NCBI GenBank assembly: GCA_002633005.1
Contig: NMRA01000006.1
Coordinates: 1,043,697 to 1,107,696 of the forward strand
Length of the DNA: 64,000 bases
Reading direction: 5' to 3'
From: Phoronis australis
Taxonomy: Eukaryota; Phoronida; Phoronidae
Part shown: positions 10,943 to 21,795 of the stretch, in pieces
How positions within the stretch are numbered: position 1 is the stretch's first letter
How the letters are laid out: the number at the start of each line of letters is the position of its first letter
Translations under genes and position numbers: made by a program
The notes under the pieces: generated by a model
Seen by the model: only the letters and a program-made list of their open reading frames with translations
What the model was told of the DNA's origin: nothing
The model's database searches: none

Positions 10943-11556
10943 CTGCAAAGAGTACATTGACCATTAACCTAGTAATAAAACTACAAATTATTATAAAGAT
11001 TATCAAGCCATGATAACATGATAAGCATCGAACATTGCCAAATGTGCTACTCAGAAAGTCTCACTTATTGGTTCACCCTTCCATTAGACAGTAACAGTAA
11101 TTGCATAAATCTACTGTACCCAAATATCCAGATTATTGATACTGCTGTTTTGTTAAGGATGTACCCTTTATTTTTCCTAAATTTAAAAACAGTTAGAAGC
11201 ATGGAAACTGATCAATGACACACTAGTACACCTATACAAAATCCAACACTAAATTCTATGTTTCTAATACTGAACATGCATGTCAGATTTTCACTCAACT
11301 CCAGACAAGTTCCTGGTACAGTTGTTCTAGTTTTGTGCACTCAATCCTTCCACAGATAAAATCTCTTGGTCTGGTTAGAACTGACGTATGGCAGTTTTAC
11401 CTTTACTTAGTTAAGGTCTATAGTTTTCTAAATATATGACAAAATGCACAGACTTACTGATAAAATTATTCATAATCTTAAAAGCAAGACTATTTACGGA
11501 ATGAATAGGGAAAGTGAGCATGATCGTCTTCAAACCTAGAAGCTCCAACCTCAATG
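10943..11556 (-). other. Intron 6, left part, nothing recognised
   Basis: AT-rich intronic sequence up to the TTAA insertion site of the Kolobok-like copy 1. Confidence 0.5.
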
Positions 11557-11825
11557 TTAAAGGCGAAGGCAACCTTTTTCCATGTCATTTTGAGCTAAAA
11601 TAAGATTGGTTGGTTATCCTAGACATATTTTCCACTTAATTACAGCTTTTCGTAATTTTATTAATTACTCGTCCGCTCTTTCGGAAGTGACGTTTTAGGA
11701 GGCAAGCATTTCGCGCCAATTTCTTTTCCTATAGTCTGACTGTGAGAGCTGCCGAGTCAGTCATTGTTCTACCTCAGTTGTGTTAAGTTCCGTCGTCGTT
11801 TGCTTTCATTTACTAGTCAGTCAAT

Positions 11826-12250
11826 ATGCCACACTGTTGCTGCGTACCAGGATATACTAATTATCGGCTCACGCGCGCTTTGGGAGTACCTTTGCATCGC
11901 TTTCCGATGGATGACACACTTCGCCGTACTTGGCTCGTTCATGTGAAGACCGCAGCGTTACCCGTCCACGCAAAGTACAAAGCAGTGGAGAATTACCGTG
12001 TGTGTGGCAAGCACTTTCTGCCGTCCGATTACGAAAGGGATTTGTACGCTGAACTGATGAAGGTCCCTGCGAAACAACGTCTGAAGAAGGTTGTCATTCC
12101 GTCTATGTTGATTCCCGGCAGTGCCCCGTCGCCACCCTCGAGAAGTGCGTATTTGAAGCGAGAAGCCTCGCGAGCTGTGACCAGTACAGTGACTGGAGCC
12201 AGTGGAGGCAATTCATCTACTGTCACCCGTGCCTCCGAACGTACCCCAGA
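11826..12250 (+). pseudogene. THAP-domain N-terminus of the transposon protein, copy 1
   Basis: Starts MPHCCCVPGYTNYRLT and contains the THAP features RFPMDD, RRTWL and VCGKHF (C60-x2-H63). The first zinc pair should be C-x(2-4)-C. Copy 2 has Cys at position 10, but this copy has Tyr, so one of the four zinc ligands is lost. The frame stays open for 141 codons, through a Ser/Pro-rich linker, and runs into the assembly gap; no DDE catalytic domain is visible. It is unlikely to encode a working transposase. Confidence 0.75.
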
Positions 12251-12589
12251 NNNNNNNNNNNNNNNNNNNNNNNNNNNNNNNNNNNNNNNNNNNNNNNNNN
12301 NNNNNNNNNNNNNNNNNNNNNNNNNNNNNNNNNNNNNNNNNNNNNNNNNNNNNNNNNNNNNNNNNNNNNNNNNNNNNNNNNNNNNNNNNNNNNNNNNNNN
12401 NNNNNNNNNNNNNNNNNNNNNNNNNNNNNNNNNNNNNNNNNNNNNNNNNNNNNNNNNNNNNNNNNNNNNNNNNNNNNNNNNNNNNNNNNNNNNNNNNNNN
12501 NNNNNNNNNNNNNNNNNNNNNNNNNNNNNNNNNNNNNNNNNNNNNNNNNNNNNNNNNNNNNNNNNNNNNNNNNNNNNNNNNNNNNNNNN
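12251..12589. other. Assembly gap (339 N)
   Basis: Unknown bases inside Kolobok-like copy 1. Sequence resumes within the right terminal inverted repeat. Confidence 1.
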
Positions 12590-12828
12590 GCTTGCCTCCT
12601 AAAACGTCACTTCCGGAGTAGCGGACGAGTAATCTATAAAATTACGAAAAGCTGTAATTAAGTGGAAAATATGTCTAGGATAACCAACCAACCTTATTTT
12701 AGCTCAAAATGACATGGAAAAAGGTTGCCTTCGCCTTTAAACATCAACATGAAAGACCGGTTGACTAATCCTAACTACAGTGTATGTTGCAGTGATATCG
12801 TCATGCCAACTGGAGTTACCGCACATAC

Positions 12829-12902
12829 CTTTCCATCCTTTGAAAGATACGATGAATAAATCTTAAGAATCATCTTTCTCAGCTCTGTGCCCAAATTATC
12901 AG
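12829..12902 (-). CDS. Grx-DEP-DUF547 gene, exon 6 (DEP-DUF547 linker)
   Basis: Acceptor CTTTATTTGTAG, donor GTATGTGC. Seventy-four bases encode (A)DNLGTELRKMILKIYSSYL then SKDGK, the helix that precedes DUF547 in related proteins (L..xIxxLYxxYLSxDGxxVDY). It begins with two bases completing an Ala codon from exon 5 and ends on a codon boundary. It was too short to stand out as an ORF and was found by phase and motif. Confidence 0.85.
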
Positions 12903-12944
12903 CTACAAATAAAGTAAGACGTTAAACGCCACCTATTGGTCACA

Positions 12945-13055
12945 TAGTTAAGTATGAAAAGATCTGTGTCCCAACTAGGGTTCAAACCTGGCACTTTCTG
13001 CCACAGGCGTCCAATCAAACTAATAGGAGGTATCTTACCCAAACTTGAGAGTACG
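12945..13055 (-). repeat. tRNA-like SINE head (diverged)
   Basis: On the minus strand, an A-box-like TTAGTTTGATTGGACG is followed about 35 bases later by a B-box-like CAGGTTTGAACCC. The flanks do not form an acceptor stem, so it is not a functional tRNA. A related arrangement occurs at 22640-22725. Confidence 0.45.
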
Positions 13056-14439
13056 TAATTATACAAGTATTCAAATGCACTATGATTATCAGCACATTGA
13101 TACATCATAATTAAGAATTATTATTCTTCTTACACGGATAGCAAAAGCCCTAGTCAGGAAAGAGATCTTTTCCGACTTAACTATAGGTCAAGTGACACAT
13201 CTTACTTACATGGTCCCAATGGTTCTTAATGTGCAAATCCAACTGATAAGTTATAGTGCAAATTGTCAATTCGAGAATCCTACAGGAGCCTCAGGTTTAT
13301 GACATGGGCAAAACCTCTTGGAAATTGAATGAACCGTAAAAACAATATTTTTTGCCGAAAAACTCGACATGTCTAAAACTTTCAACCACATGACACAACT
13401 TTTGTAAAAAACACGCTTGTGCAATGTAAAGTAATTGTAAAGTAATTCAGTTACTTTTTGTCAACAGTTTCATTTTAAGCTTAGTAATTGTAAATTGCAT
13501 TCAGCTTTCATGGCAAATATTCAAGTTAGAATCTAATAAATAGTCTTCGAAGTTGTAATATTAAAACTAAAAAAATGTTGATAAATAACAGTCAGCAATG
13601 CTTCCCCACGCTTGGGAACTGAATTGACCTTGAAACTGCACAGCTAGACAGTCTCGCCACATTTCTTTTGTTGGGGCTTGTCTCTGTTTGAATGAATGTG
13701 GATATGGAATTCGCCGCCGAAGATGAGTCCGTTTAAGAAGCTGTTTCCATAGCCTTCGGACTGGGAGTGCGGAGAGTTGCGACACCCGATTTGCCAATCA
13801 TAACTTCGTCACCTTCTCGGAATTGACCTATCGCCATGATTTTGAGTAATGGCTTAACTGACCATTTACAATGCAGCATTACTGACACACCTTCATTTTT
13901 GAGCCGCCATTTTACCCAACAAACAACACGTTGCTGGGTAAAACTTATTGTTTGTTAGTCGACATTACGCAAGGGGGCGGAGCTTGTGATAGGTCAATTC
14001 TGGGATTGTTCGGCTGGCACGCATTTGGTTGTTTTAGTGTTTTGCAAATGATAAAATGTAAGGCGTATGGACTTCTACATTGCACTACTTTGTGATTCAC
14101 CCATGTAATATCAAAAAAAATTATGTACTCGGTGTTATTAACCAATCGTGTCGTAACATGGTCAAGGTCTTGTGAGAAAAAAGTAACTCAATTATTTCGA
14201 TCATTTACCTTTTCACGTCATTTTTGAAACATGCTTACCCAAGTTTCTGGTGAATGGACATAAACTTTCAAACATTTTTATCACTTCAATTAATTCCTGC
14301 AGACTATAAAGTTTCTGGCAAGAAGTAACACTGATAAGCCAAGATTTCTACCGTACCAGTCTTGTGAGAAACTGGAATTAATAGAACATACTTCAGAAGT
14401 CTGAGTACTATGAGGTGCACACCCATCAGACAACTTTAC
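13056..14439 (-). other. Intron 5, mostly featureless
   Basis: On the minus strand at about 13895-13920 the sequence reads TAAAATGGCGGCTC, which resembles a YY1/TATA-less start-site motif. It is followed near 13837 by a short ATG frame (MAIGQFREGDEV) that stops after 34 codons. No further support for a gene. Confidence 0.35.
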
Positions 14440-14613
14440 CTGACACTGGTTTACAGTAAGACACAGTAGAGGCATTGAGTGCACTTGTTGGCCTGTCCTC
14501 CAACAGCCTGTAGTATGCTTTATCACTGTCTTGAAATGTAGCCTCATGCACCACCTGGTGACCAAACTGGCTGTCAATCAACTGCTGACCTAACACAACA
14601 GCTGACTCACGGT
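14440..14613 (-). CDS. Grx-DEP-DUF547 gene, exon 5 (DEP domain, second half)
   Basis: Acceptor CTTTTTGCAG, donor GTAAAGTTG. It encodes (D)RESAVVLGQQLIDSQFGHQ and ATFQDSDKAYYRLLED, the second half of a DEP domain (helix with AVxLGQxLxDxxxxxH, then FxDxxxxYRF). DEP domains are small globular modules that typically guide signalling proteins to membranes or partners. Phase 1 at both ends, consistent with exons 4 and 6. Confidence 0.9.
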
Positions 14614-15689
14614 CTGCAAAAAGCAATATTCAATAAAATATCTATCATAGACTTGTTCACTGTATCAAGTATTTCAGGGCCAAGTTCCAAGGAAATAAAT
14701 GCACTTTTACAATATGTTCCCTCTGTTCACTGCAGTGTAAAACGCCTGTCTGGGTATCAGAATGCATTACCTAGACCTAGGGTCTTATCGAAGCCCGATA
14801 ACTTAAAGGGGAACATTAGCTTTTCACCCAATCAGACACACATAGTGTTTTGCATTGTGTGGCTTGCTCTGTTTAGTGTCCAAACTTAAAGTTTGAGGAT
14901 CTGTTAGTTAATTTAAACATCATTTTATTTTTGTAGAAATTGATTCTGAAGGTTCAAAATGCCTTTCAGAGTAAATAGCATATGCCAAATTCACCAAAAA
15001 TGCTTTCAAGAAAGGTAACATTGCCCTTAAGGAACTTCAAATCAATATGAAAGAAACTGAGGAAGACAACTCTCATTATAAATGTTTTAATGACAACAAC
15101 TTACTAACTCGAGTCTGTAATTGAAGGTGAATCATTTAAAGTCTATTCAACATGAAACAAAACATAAGGTGTGCTCAAAAAGAAGAACACAAGTTAGTGG
15201 TATATTTGTTCAATGGGATGTTTACATATCAGCTGTATTTGAGAAATGACTGCAGTGTCAAATCAATATAACCGTGTGTCAGTAGCTTCTGGGCACAGGC
15301 GAATTTCTTCTCAAAAGCCTAATATTAAGAACGTCAGCATTACGTACTCACGTACCACGGTTTTTACAGTATTACTGGTGCTAATCCATCTGTAAACTTG
15401 GTAAAATTTTGAATATTCGTACAAACTTATTTTAATTGTCTTTAAAAATAGATACATGGCAGTTTTAGCAAAGTTCTGTGTTTGCATCCCAAATTGAAGA
15501 ACATATTAACCTTAGTTTACACCACACAGTGTCCAAAGATTCTCCTAAGTCATGGACACAACCCTCAAAATTCATCGTTCACCATGACACCATGACACTT
15601 TTTCTGCAGTCAATCATTGCAATACTGTCTCCTGATCACAATGGGAGACTTTCAGGAAGCAATTGGGGCTGATCACATGGAACCATGAC
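14614..15689 (-). other. Intron 4, right of exon 5, nothing recognised
   Basis: AT-rich intronic sequence; no convincing exon, RNA gene or repeat up to the dispersed element R2. Confidence 0.5.
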
Positions 15690-17090
15690 TCATATCGCCA
15701 ACAGCAACAGCAACTCAAGATACAAGCTACGCGGAGCATTGAAATGCACCCACGACTGCACCGCAAGTGGTGTGCTTTTACGAGTGTTTATTTGTATCAT
15801 AAAACTGGGCAGTAGATGGCTCAGAATACATTGAGCCCATCCGAAAATGGGAACAGGTGGTTGTCTTTCAAAATTATTTGTCAAATTTTATGAAAATACG
15901 TCGAAGATCTCCAAAGATACAAAGGCATCCATAAAAAACTGCCGTTAGGAATCACAGTAGTGCTCAAAAACATCCATCTGTTCTCAAGTTAATAGGGATA
16001 TAATGGTATCCTGCAAGGGGTTTAGCAGATACAGCCGTAGATGTGAAAAATGTAACAAGGAGGCACCACACTAGTTGGATCCATTTAAAAATCCACGCCA
16101 TGCTCTTGTCAGTAGGAACACATTTGAAAATTTTAATAATTATCATTTATGATCATTTGGGTGGTTTGGCAGATACAGCTGAACCAAATGACAAAAACTG
16201 AATTATAAAAAATAATTAAAATGACCACTAGTTGGTGCAGAATTCGCGAAATCCATCAAAAAAGGAAAGATGTTGCCGTCGTCATAAAAAAATTTGTTTG
16301 CCAAATTTCATGAAAAAGTATCATGGAACTCTGAAGTTATAGAGGTAAATGTAAAAAATAAAGCTGTTACTAGGGAACATAGCAGCTGCTTTAGTTGGAG
16401 CAGACGCCAAAAAACTCAAAAACAGTAAAAATGGCGCAATAACTCGAATCCATCCGAAAGCAGGAGGATAGTGTCATCTCACTAATAGATGCCTATCTGC
16501 CAAGTTTTATGAAACCCCGTCGACGATCTTTGAAGATAAAGGTAAACCTTAAAAAACTAAAATTGCAAGTAGGGGCACACCAGTAGTCGGGTACATCCAA
16601 AAGTCGTAGCCATTCGTTGTCAACTTCACAGTCTTGCTAAATTTACTAAAGATCCGTCCGAGCGTTTAGGAGACACGGCCATGGGCGCAAAATGACATAC
16701 TTCCACTAGGAAGCTTCACAGTAGTCGAAGTCGTCAGAAACTCATCGACAGCCGTCCTCTTCATAGTAAGAACATATATTTCCACAATCACCTTTAGAGT
16801 GGTTTGGTTGATGGAGGAGCAGATGCCAAAGAACAGTAAAAATGGCATATCTGCCAAATTTTATAAATATTCCTTGAGGACCTTTGAAGATACAGAGATA
16901 AATGTAAAAAACTAAAATTACCACAACAGGGCACACCAGTCCTGTAAAGTTCGCTCATGCCGTTCCGTTCATGAAAAGAACACATGTGCAAAATTTCATG
17001 AACATACATCAGAGGGTTTTAGATGTCAGACCAATGCCAGACGCTGTACAGGGATGACGGCATAATGCGTCCACATATAATGTGGGCGAA
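15690..17090. repeat. Dispersed element, copy R2 (diverged)
   Basis: Same order of blocks as copy R1: a left end with GCATTGAAATGCACCCACGA, then diverged A/B/C-type subunits (GATACAGCCGTAG, AGATACAAAGG, GAAAACTCG-type words), then GATGACGGCATAATGCGTCC and ATGTGGGCG. The CTCF-like cores are degraded here, and the core is not expanded as in R1. Confidence 0.65.
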
Positions 17091-17713
17091 TAAAAACGCT
17101 TCAGAGTTTATTGGGGTTGGCCAATAGTTAAATTGTGAAGTTGAACATGGCGCACACATTGTCTTTGATTTGAGTTGCCAGCTCATTACACAATGTTACT
17201 ATTCATAACTAAGTGACCTTGGTAATGCTTTTAAACACCAAAATGCATCAGTTAAGAATTCAACTTAGACAGTAAGATAAACAGTAGCGAAACGCAGCTT
17301 AAAGAATATGATCTTACTAACCTATACTTATGAATAACAAGCTTTCTCACACATGTCAATACTTTTGTACTCTGACCAAAGTTATTGTCTGAAGAACCCT
17401 GCACTGGCAGTGGCGCACAAGCAATGCACCCCTCCACCACCACTTTGCACCTAATGTTCGCTCCCTCTCGATCGCCACCAATTTCATCAAACACTCCCTT
17501 GTACTCTAATTTTCCACAAAAACATTATGTAGAGCCAAAGGCTGAGGTTTTGACCCGAACTTTCAACAGCAAATAAGAGTCGCTGTTATCGAAAAGCATC
17601 ACATTTTAGCAATAAGGAGTATCAAGCCATAAAAATGGCGAAAACTGTAACAAATCTGTAAAAAAATGTAGCGGTTGACATGATTTTAGAGCGCACCCAT
17701 ATCTGCATACTAC
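17091..17713 (-). other. Intron 4, right part, nothing recognised
   Basis: No repeat or exon recognised between element R2 and exon 4. Confidence 0.4.
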
Positions 17714-17872
17714 CTAGCTGTTTGGTCTTCACAATCCAGTCCACAAACTCCTTGCCTACAAAAGTATCCTTGTGCACTTTCAGTCCACTTCGATGGTCAC
17801 TGATCAGTCCACTGACCTTGAGCGACTTAACTAAGTCAGCATACTCGTCAGGATTACAGTCAATTTCACTGC
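17714..17872 (-). CDS. Grx-DEP-DUF547 gene, exon 4 (DEP domain, first half)
   Basis: Acceptor ACTGTTCCAG, donor GTAGTATG. It encodes LVKSLKVSGLISDHRSGLKV then HKDTFVGKEFVDWIVKTKQL. The core TFxGxxxVDWL is the DEP signature. It begins with two bases (completing Gly with exon 3) and ends with one base that forms Asp with exon 5. Confidence 0.92.
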
Positions 17873-18171
17873 CTGGAACAGTAATTGCACAGACATTACA
17901 TATCTGTTGAAAACGCCATCTGTTGTGTAACCATTCAATTCCCACCACATATTTGTTGAAACAGTTCCTTTAAACAACAAGATAACCAAGCTTACAGTCA
18001 GTCTCATTAATATAATTCTGGTAAAGTTTTAATGTTTTCATCTGATTTCAAATAACACTGAAAAATAACAACTTCTATTTTAAAGCCTCATGCAGCACCA
18101 CCTCACAAAACCAAGTTTTCAAACATAGTTCATGTTTTGGGATAAGAACCTTAATTGTTTTATTTTTTAAT
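17873..18171 (-). other. Intron 3, left part, nothing recognised
   Basis: AT-rich intronic sequence between exon 4 and the 28-bp minisatellite. Confidence 0.5.
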
Positions 18172-18505
18172 ACTGCCAGTTATTAGTCGTGATCATAAAT
18201 ACCGCCAGTTACTAATGGTGATCATAAATACCCCAGTTATTAGTGGTGACCATAAATACCCCAGTTATTAGTGGTAATCATAAATACTGCCAGTTATTAG
18301 TAGTGATCATAAATACCACCAGTTATTAGTGGTGACCATAAATACCCCAGTTATTAGTGGTGACCATAAATACCCCAGTTATTAGTGGTGACCATAAATA
18401 CCCCAGTTATTAGTGGTGACCATAAATACCCCAGTTATTAGTGGTGACCATAAATACCCCAGTTATTAGTGGTGATCATAAATACCGCCTTTTATTAGTG
18501 GTGAT
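18172..18505. repeat. 28-bp minisatellite
   Basis: About twelve copies of a unit CCAGTTATTAGTGGTGACC followed by ATAAATACC. The central copies are nearly identical and 28 bp apart; the outer copies carry GATCATAAATACCGCC variants of 29-30 bp. It lies in intron 3. The repeats abut without spacers, so it is not a CRISPR array. Confidence 0.93.
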
Positions 18506-18846
18506 AATTCCGTGCACGATACAATCATGGACTGAATGAAGTTCATTGTTTGCTTCAAAAAATGAATGATTGATTTATTTAAGTTTGAACTTTGCAATTT
18601 TAACGACCTTAGGTCACATGTAGGCATGGCAGGTTTGCATTCAAATATCACTCAGGATGCTGCAATTGTCGAAGAATCATTTGCTTACAAGTCGAAACTT
18701 GCATAGATGTCAAAGAACCAGTTCTACCAGTCATAAAGAAATTGCTCAGACTCTAGCCTCGGTATATAACATTGCACAAGTAACTGACTCGCTACTCAGG
18801 CACCAGCATAATAATTAGGCACCGCTTAATTGCAAAAGAAACATAC

Positions 18847-18958
18847 CTTGAGCATCATTTAACAACAATGACTCATCAGGAACCTGGGGGGCATCATTTG
18901 GAGGCTCGTTATCAGTTATGTCTTGTAGCAGCCTGTCAAATTGTACTTTGTCATTTCC
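18847..18958 (-). CDS. Grx-DEP-DUF547 gene, exon 3 (linker)
   Basis: Acceptor TTTGCTTGTAG, donor GTATGTTTC. It encodes GNDKVQFDRLLQDITDNEPP then NDAPQVPDESLLLNDAQ, an acidic linker between glutaredoxin and DEP. Phase 0 to phase 1, fitting exons 2 and 4. It was identified by splice sites and phase rather than by a named domain. Confidence 0.75.
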
Positions 18959-19769
18959 CTACAAGCAAACTCACTAAATAATACGGATGCGATAATGGGT
19001 TTTCATGATGAAAGACTTCTCTCAACTGACAATTCAGAAATCTCTCACTTTAAAATGTTAAAAGGATACTATAAAACCCTGTTTTGATGATTTCAATGCA
19101 ACATTGGTGTCAACCTTCTAAGTTAAAGGCAGACGAGTAAACTTTATACTCCATATTTGTCACAGATTGCCATGCCGTGAATAATACGCTTACACGAAAG
19201 TCACGCAAGCTGGTCCTTCTGAGCGGCTTTTACAGGGATCAAAGAGAGCGCGGCGCCAGAGTCGGACTCAGTTGTGATGACCGCAGAGTCCGGTGCGAGC
19301 AAGACCCAATTAAGTGTAATTACCCGAACATAAACTGTAGTAAACAATTCTGCCTATACATACTGGCGAATTTTCAAAATGCATTAACCAACAGTTTTCA
19401 TTAAAAACAAATACCAAAGCTGTATTCAGATGGAAAAAAGAACCAAGTTTGGCTTTCGATTTATAAAAATCGATGAACTATTAAGCTAAAAACTACAAAC
19501 ATGGGGTTTGATTGAAGATAAACGCCTGTGCGTATTGATATACTCGGTGATTTATAAACGCTGATCACGTGGATTACTCTTTTAATATACAACTAAGCTA
19601 CATTGAAACATCTATGAACAACACACAGTGACTAAATTAGATATCAATAATTTTTAAAACATCGCTTATGGCCCAGTGCATGCCGAACTACTTTATAGTC
19701 CAGGAGTAGTACACTAACCGGAAAACTGCTATTCGCGGAAATGCACCAATTTCGATAGTTAGCTTGTAG
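18959..19769 (-). other. Intron 2, left part, nothing recognised
   Basis: No recognised repeat. The plus strand has a short open frame (19177-19404) that matches no family I know. Confidence 0.4.
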
Positions 19770-19986
19770 GTGTAATGGAATACCTGTGAGTGTGAAGACA
19801 ACTAAGGTGGCTAGCTTTGTAGTCAACGAGAGAGTGCAAGCAGTGGATGAGGTTGGTCGGTGGGCAAGAGCTGTGATTTCATTTTTTAGACTGAGGAAAT
19901 GCAAGAACAGTTATGTAGTTACTGCAACCAAAATTTCCAGAGGTTCCAAATCTTCAGTTTGGCTATCACCATTTGCACATTTGTAA
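19770..19986 (+). CDS. Possible plus-strand terminal exon or retro-fragment, Tudor/Agenet-like
   Basis: After an acceptor-like TAGCTTGTAG an open frame reads VKTTKVASFVVNERVQAVDE then VGRWARAVI before ending at TAA. A polyadenylation signal AATAAA follows at 20011-20016. The phrase FxVNERVQAVDExGRWxxA resembles the start of small Tudor-knot or Agenet-type folds, but there is no in-frame ATG and no partner exon was found. It could be a pseudogene piece in intron 2 of the opposite gene. I am not sure it is real. Confidence 0.22.
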
Positions 19987-20581
19987 TATATATTTTATGA
20001 TTTGAGTTCTAATAAAGATTGAACCTGAACTAATGGCACAAGTTTTTTTTTGTTGTGACATGTTTGGTGTAGCTGTAATCTGGAAAATTCAGGTATGGGT
20101 TAACAATTAACTGACTTCTAAGTTGTTTTGATGCTTCGGTTAAACACATAATAAAACGATAGCAACCCTAAGAAAAAACGCAAGTAGACAGGAGTGTTAA
20201 AATAAAAGTAATGAAAACAGGTATGAAACATATTTAAAACCAATGTTCCTTAAGGAAGTGGCCCTTTATCAAGATCAATGCAAATTAACTTTCTAGTCTT
20301 TTTGTAATATTTAAAATGTACAAAGTTAAAACTTTTCTCCATATTGCAGGCTTTAACTCTGTGCAAATGCCTGAGAAAAACAATTTGGGTGTAATAACGA
20401 GCACCATTGTTAAGAAAGTAGTGCTAGCTATTACCTTTCAACTTCATTAGCTCAGATCTACATCAATATAAAGGGCGCGCTGAATAGGGATCGTAAAAGT
20501 TGTCTGCATGGGACATAGGGACTCAGAGCGGTGATCAGTGTAAGCGAGAAATTCTCCACATGAAGCGTAGGTCACACTTAC

Positions 20582-20827
20582 CAATTTATTTAGCAGATTT
20601 GGTAAGGAGTTTTCAAAATTTCCTCCAAACTTTTGACAGTAGTCAAGGGTTACATCTCTAGCATTATTTTGTTTCAGAGAACTGAATGGAAAGTCGTTTA
20701 TAGTATCTGTCAGGCAAAACCGGGTTTGATGTCCCGGCTTTAAGTAACTGGTATTTTTAAGTTTCTCCGCAGGGGGAATTAACAGGGTATTACACACGCT
20801 TATAATTTCATCAGTTGACTTAACACC
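20582..20827 (-). CDS. Grx-DEP-DUF547 gene, probable exon 2
   Basis: An open 82-codon stretch with donor GTAAGTG and a weak acceptor CCATTAG. Both ends are phase 0, exactly as needed between exon 1 and exon 3. It reads GVKSTDEIISVCNTLLIPP at its start and NFENSLPNLLNKL at its end. It has no named domain; it would sit between glutaredoxin and DEP. The polypyrimidine tract is poor, and a Kolobok-like element begins 46 bp upstream of the exon. The upstream boundary is therefore uncertain. Confidence 0.55.
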
Positions 20828-21207
20828 CTAATGGAATTCTCCTCTTGTCCAGCACGAGTGACGTACTCTTTGAAGGTGAAGGCAACCTTTTTCCATGTCA
20901 TTTTGAGCTAAAATAAGGTGGGTTGGTTATCCTAGACATATATTCCACTTAATTACAGCTTTTCGTAATTTTATTAATTACTCGTCCGATACTCCGGAAG
21001 TGATGTTTTAGGAGGCAAGCGTTTCCCGCCACTTGGTTTTGCGTTGACTTTACCGTGCGAATCTGTTCTATTCTACTTTTGTTTTGTGCTGTTTTCCAAC
21101 AATTGCCGCCATCACTTTCCATAGGCGAGTATTCTGCAGCAAGATAGGTTAGTAGAGAACTCAACTACGTTGGATTTAGGGATTGTTTAGTGTGTTGTAA
21201 GCTGAAA

Positions 21208-21795
21208 ATGGCTGGAGTCGGTGACCCGTATCACAGTGACAGTAGTGTAAGTGACGGAGACCTTGTTCACAGCAGTGGTGACGAGGAATTTTTTCACGGA
21301 CATTCAGTGGGTGGGTACATGTTTGAGCCCGAGTATAACGAGGCAGAGTACGCACAGGCAGCTGTTGAGAGAAACGAGGCGGCTACTGAGGACAGACGTG
21401 GTGACACATCTTGGTGCAAATGCACTGTGTGCGTTGTTATGCCTACCTCAATGGAAGGCTTGTGCTGTTCAGAGTTCTACGAGGCCAAGCCACTACTGGA
21501 CATGGTTAAGTGGACCTCCGGCATACCACGGACAGAGGAACAACTGTCCCACTTGCCAGAGTGTCCTGCGACACACTCCCACTGGATGGTGACCCGAGCA
21601 CCCAAACTGCTTACATCGTGTCGTGTGACTCCCTCGCCACACACCTGGCACCTTCTAAATAGACAACTCCACAATAAACTTATCAAATTTTGGCTCACCG
21701 ATCTGTTTACTGGACGACGAACTGTCCTCTTCACTGGGTGTCGAACTGGGCCTGTAATCACTCCCACTACTCAATATCGCTGCAGGGCTGCTTAG
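21208..21795 (+). CDS. Transposon ORF with P2X7-tail-like cysteine domain
   Basis: A 195-codon frame. An acidic N-terminus precedes GGYMFEPEY (35-43), then SWCKCTVCVVMPTSMEG (68-84) and LCC (85-87). The WCxCxxC...CC arrangement matches the cysteine-rich intracellular domain of P2X7 receptors, which recurs in many invertebrate proteins named P2X7-like. One expected Cys (the first of an ExCxCC cluster) is Gly here. The last 45 or so codons overlap the antisense THAP remnant and look like read-through into foreign sequence, so the C-terminus is probably truncated. In the intact family this domain probably binds zinc. Confidence 0.55.
   Translation: MAGVGDPYHSDSSVSDGDLVHSSGDEEFFHGHSVGGYMFEPEYNEAEYAQAAVERNEAATEDRRGDTSWCKCTVCVVMPTSMEGLCCSEFYEAKPLLDMVKWTSGIPRTEEQLSHLPECPATHSHWMVTRAPKLLTSCRVTPSPHTWHLLNRQLHNKLIKFWLTDLFTGRRTVLFTGCRTGPVITPTTQYRCRAA

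Larger units (their letters stand above)
11561..12736 (+). mobile_element. Kolobok-like DNA transposon, copy 1 (deletion derivative, gapped)
   Basis: Ends AGGCGAAGGCAACC and GGTTGCCTTCGCCT form long terminal inverted repeats (about 150 bp seen on each side). They are flanked by TTAA at 11557-11560 and 12737-12740, a perfect target duplication. A TTAA duplication, purine-rich termini and a THAP-domain protein together fit the Kolobok superfamily. A 339-base gap removes the interior, so the true length is unknown. It lies in intron 6 of the minus-strand gene. Confidence 0.85.

Noticed and set aside
13567-13797. Arg-rich minus-strand frame that could look like a mitochondrial protein
   Set aside because: It has no ATG at its start (TTG), no splice support and no family match.
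18172-18505. Possible CRISPR array
   Set aside because: The repeats abut without unique spacers, and the genome is animal.
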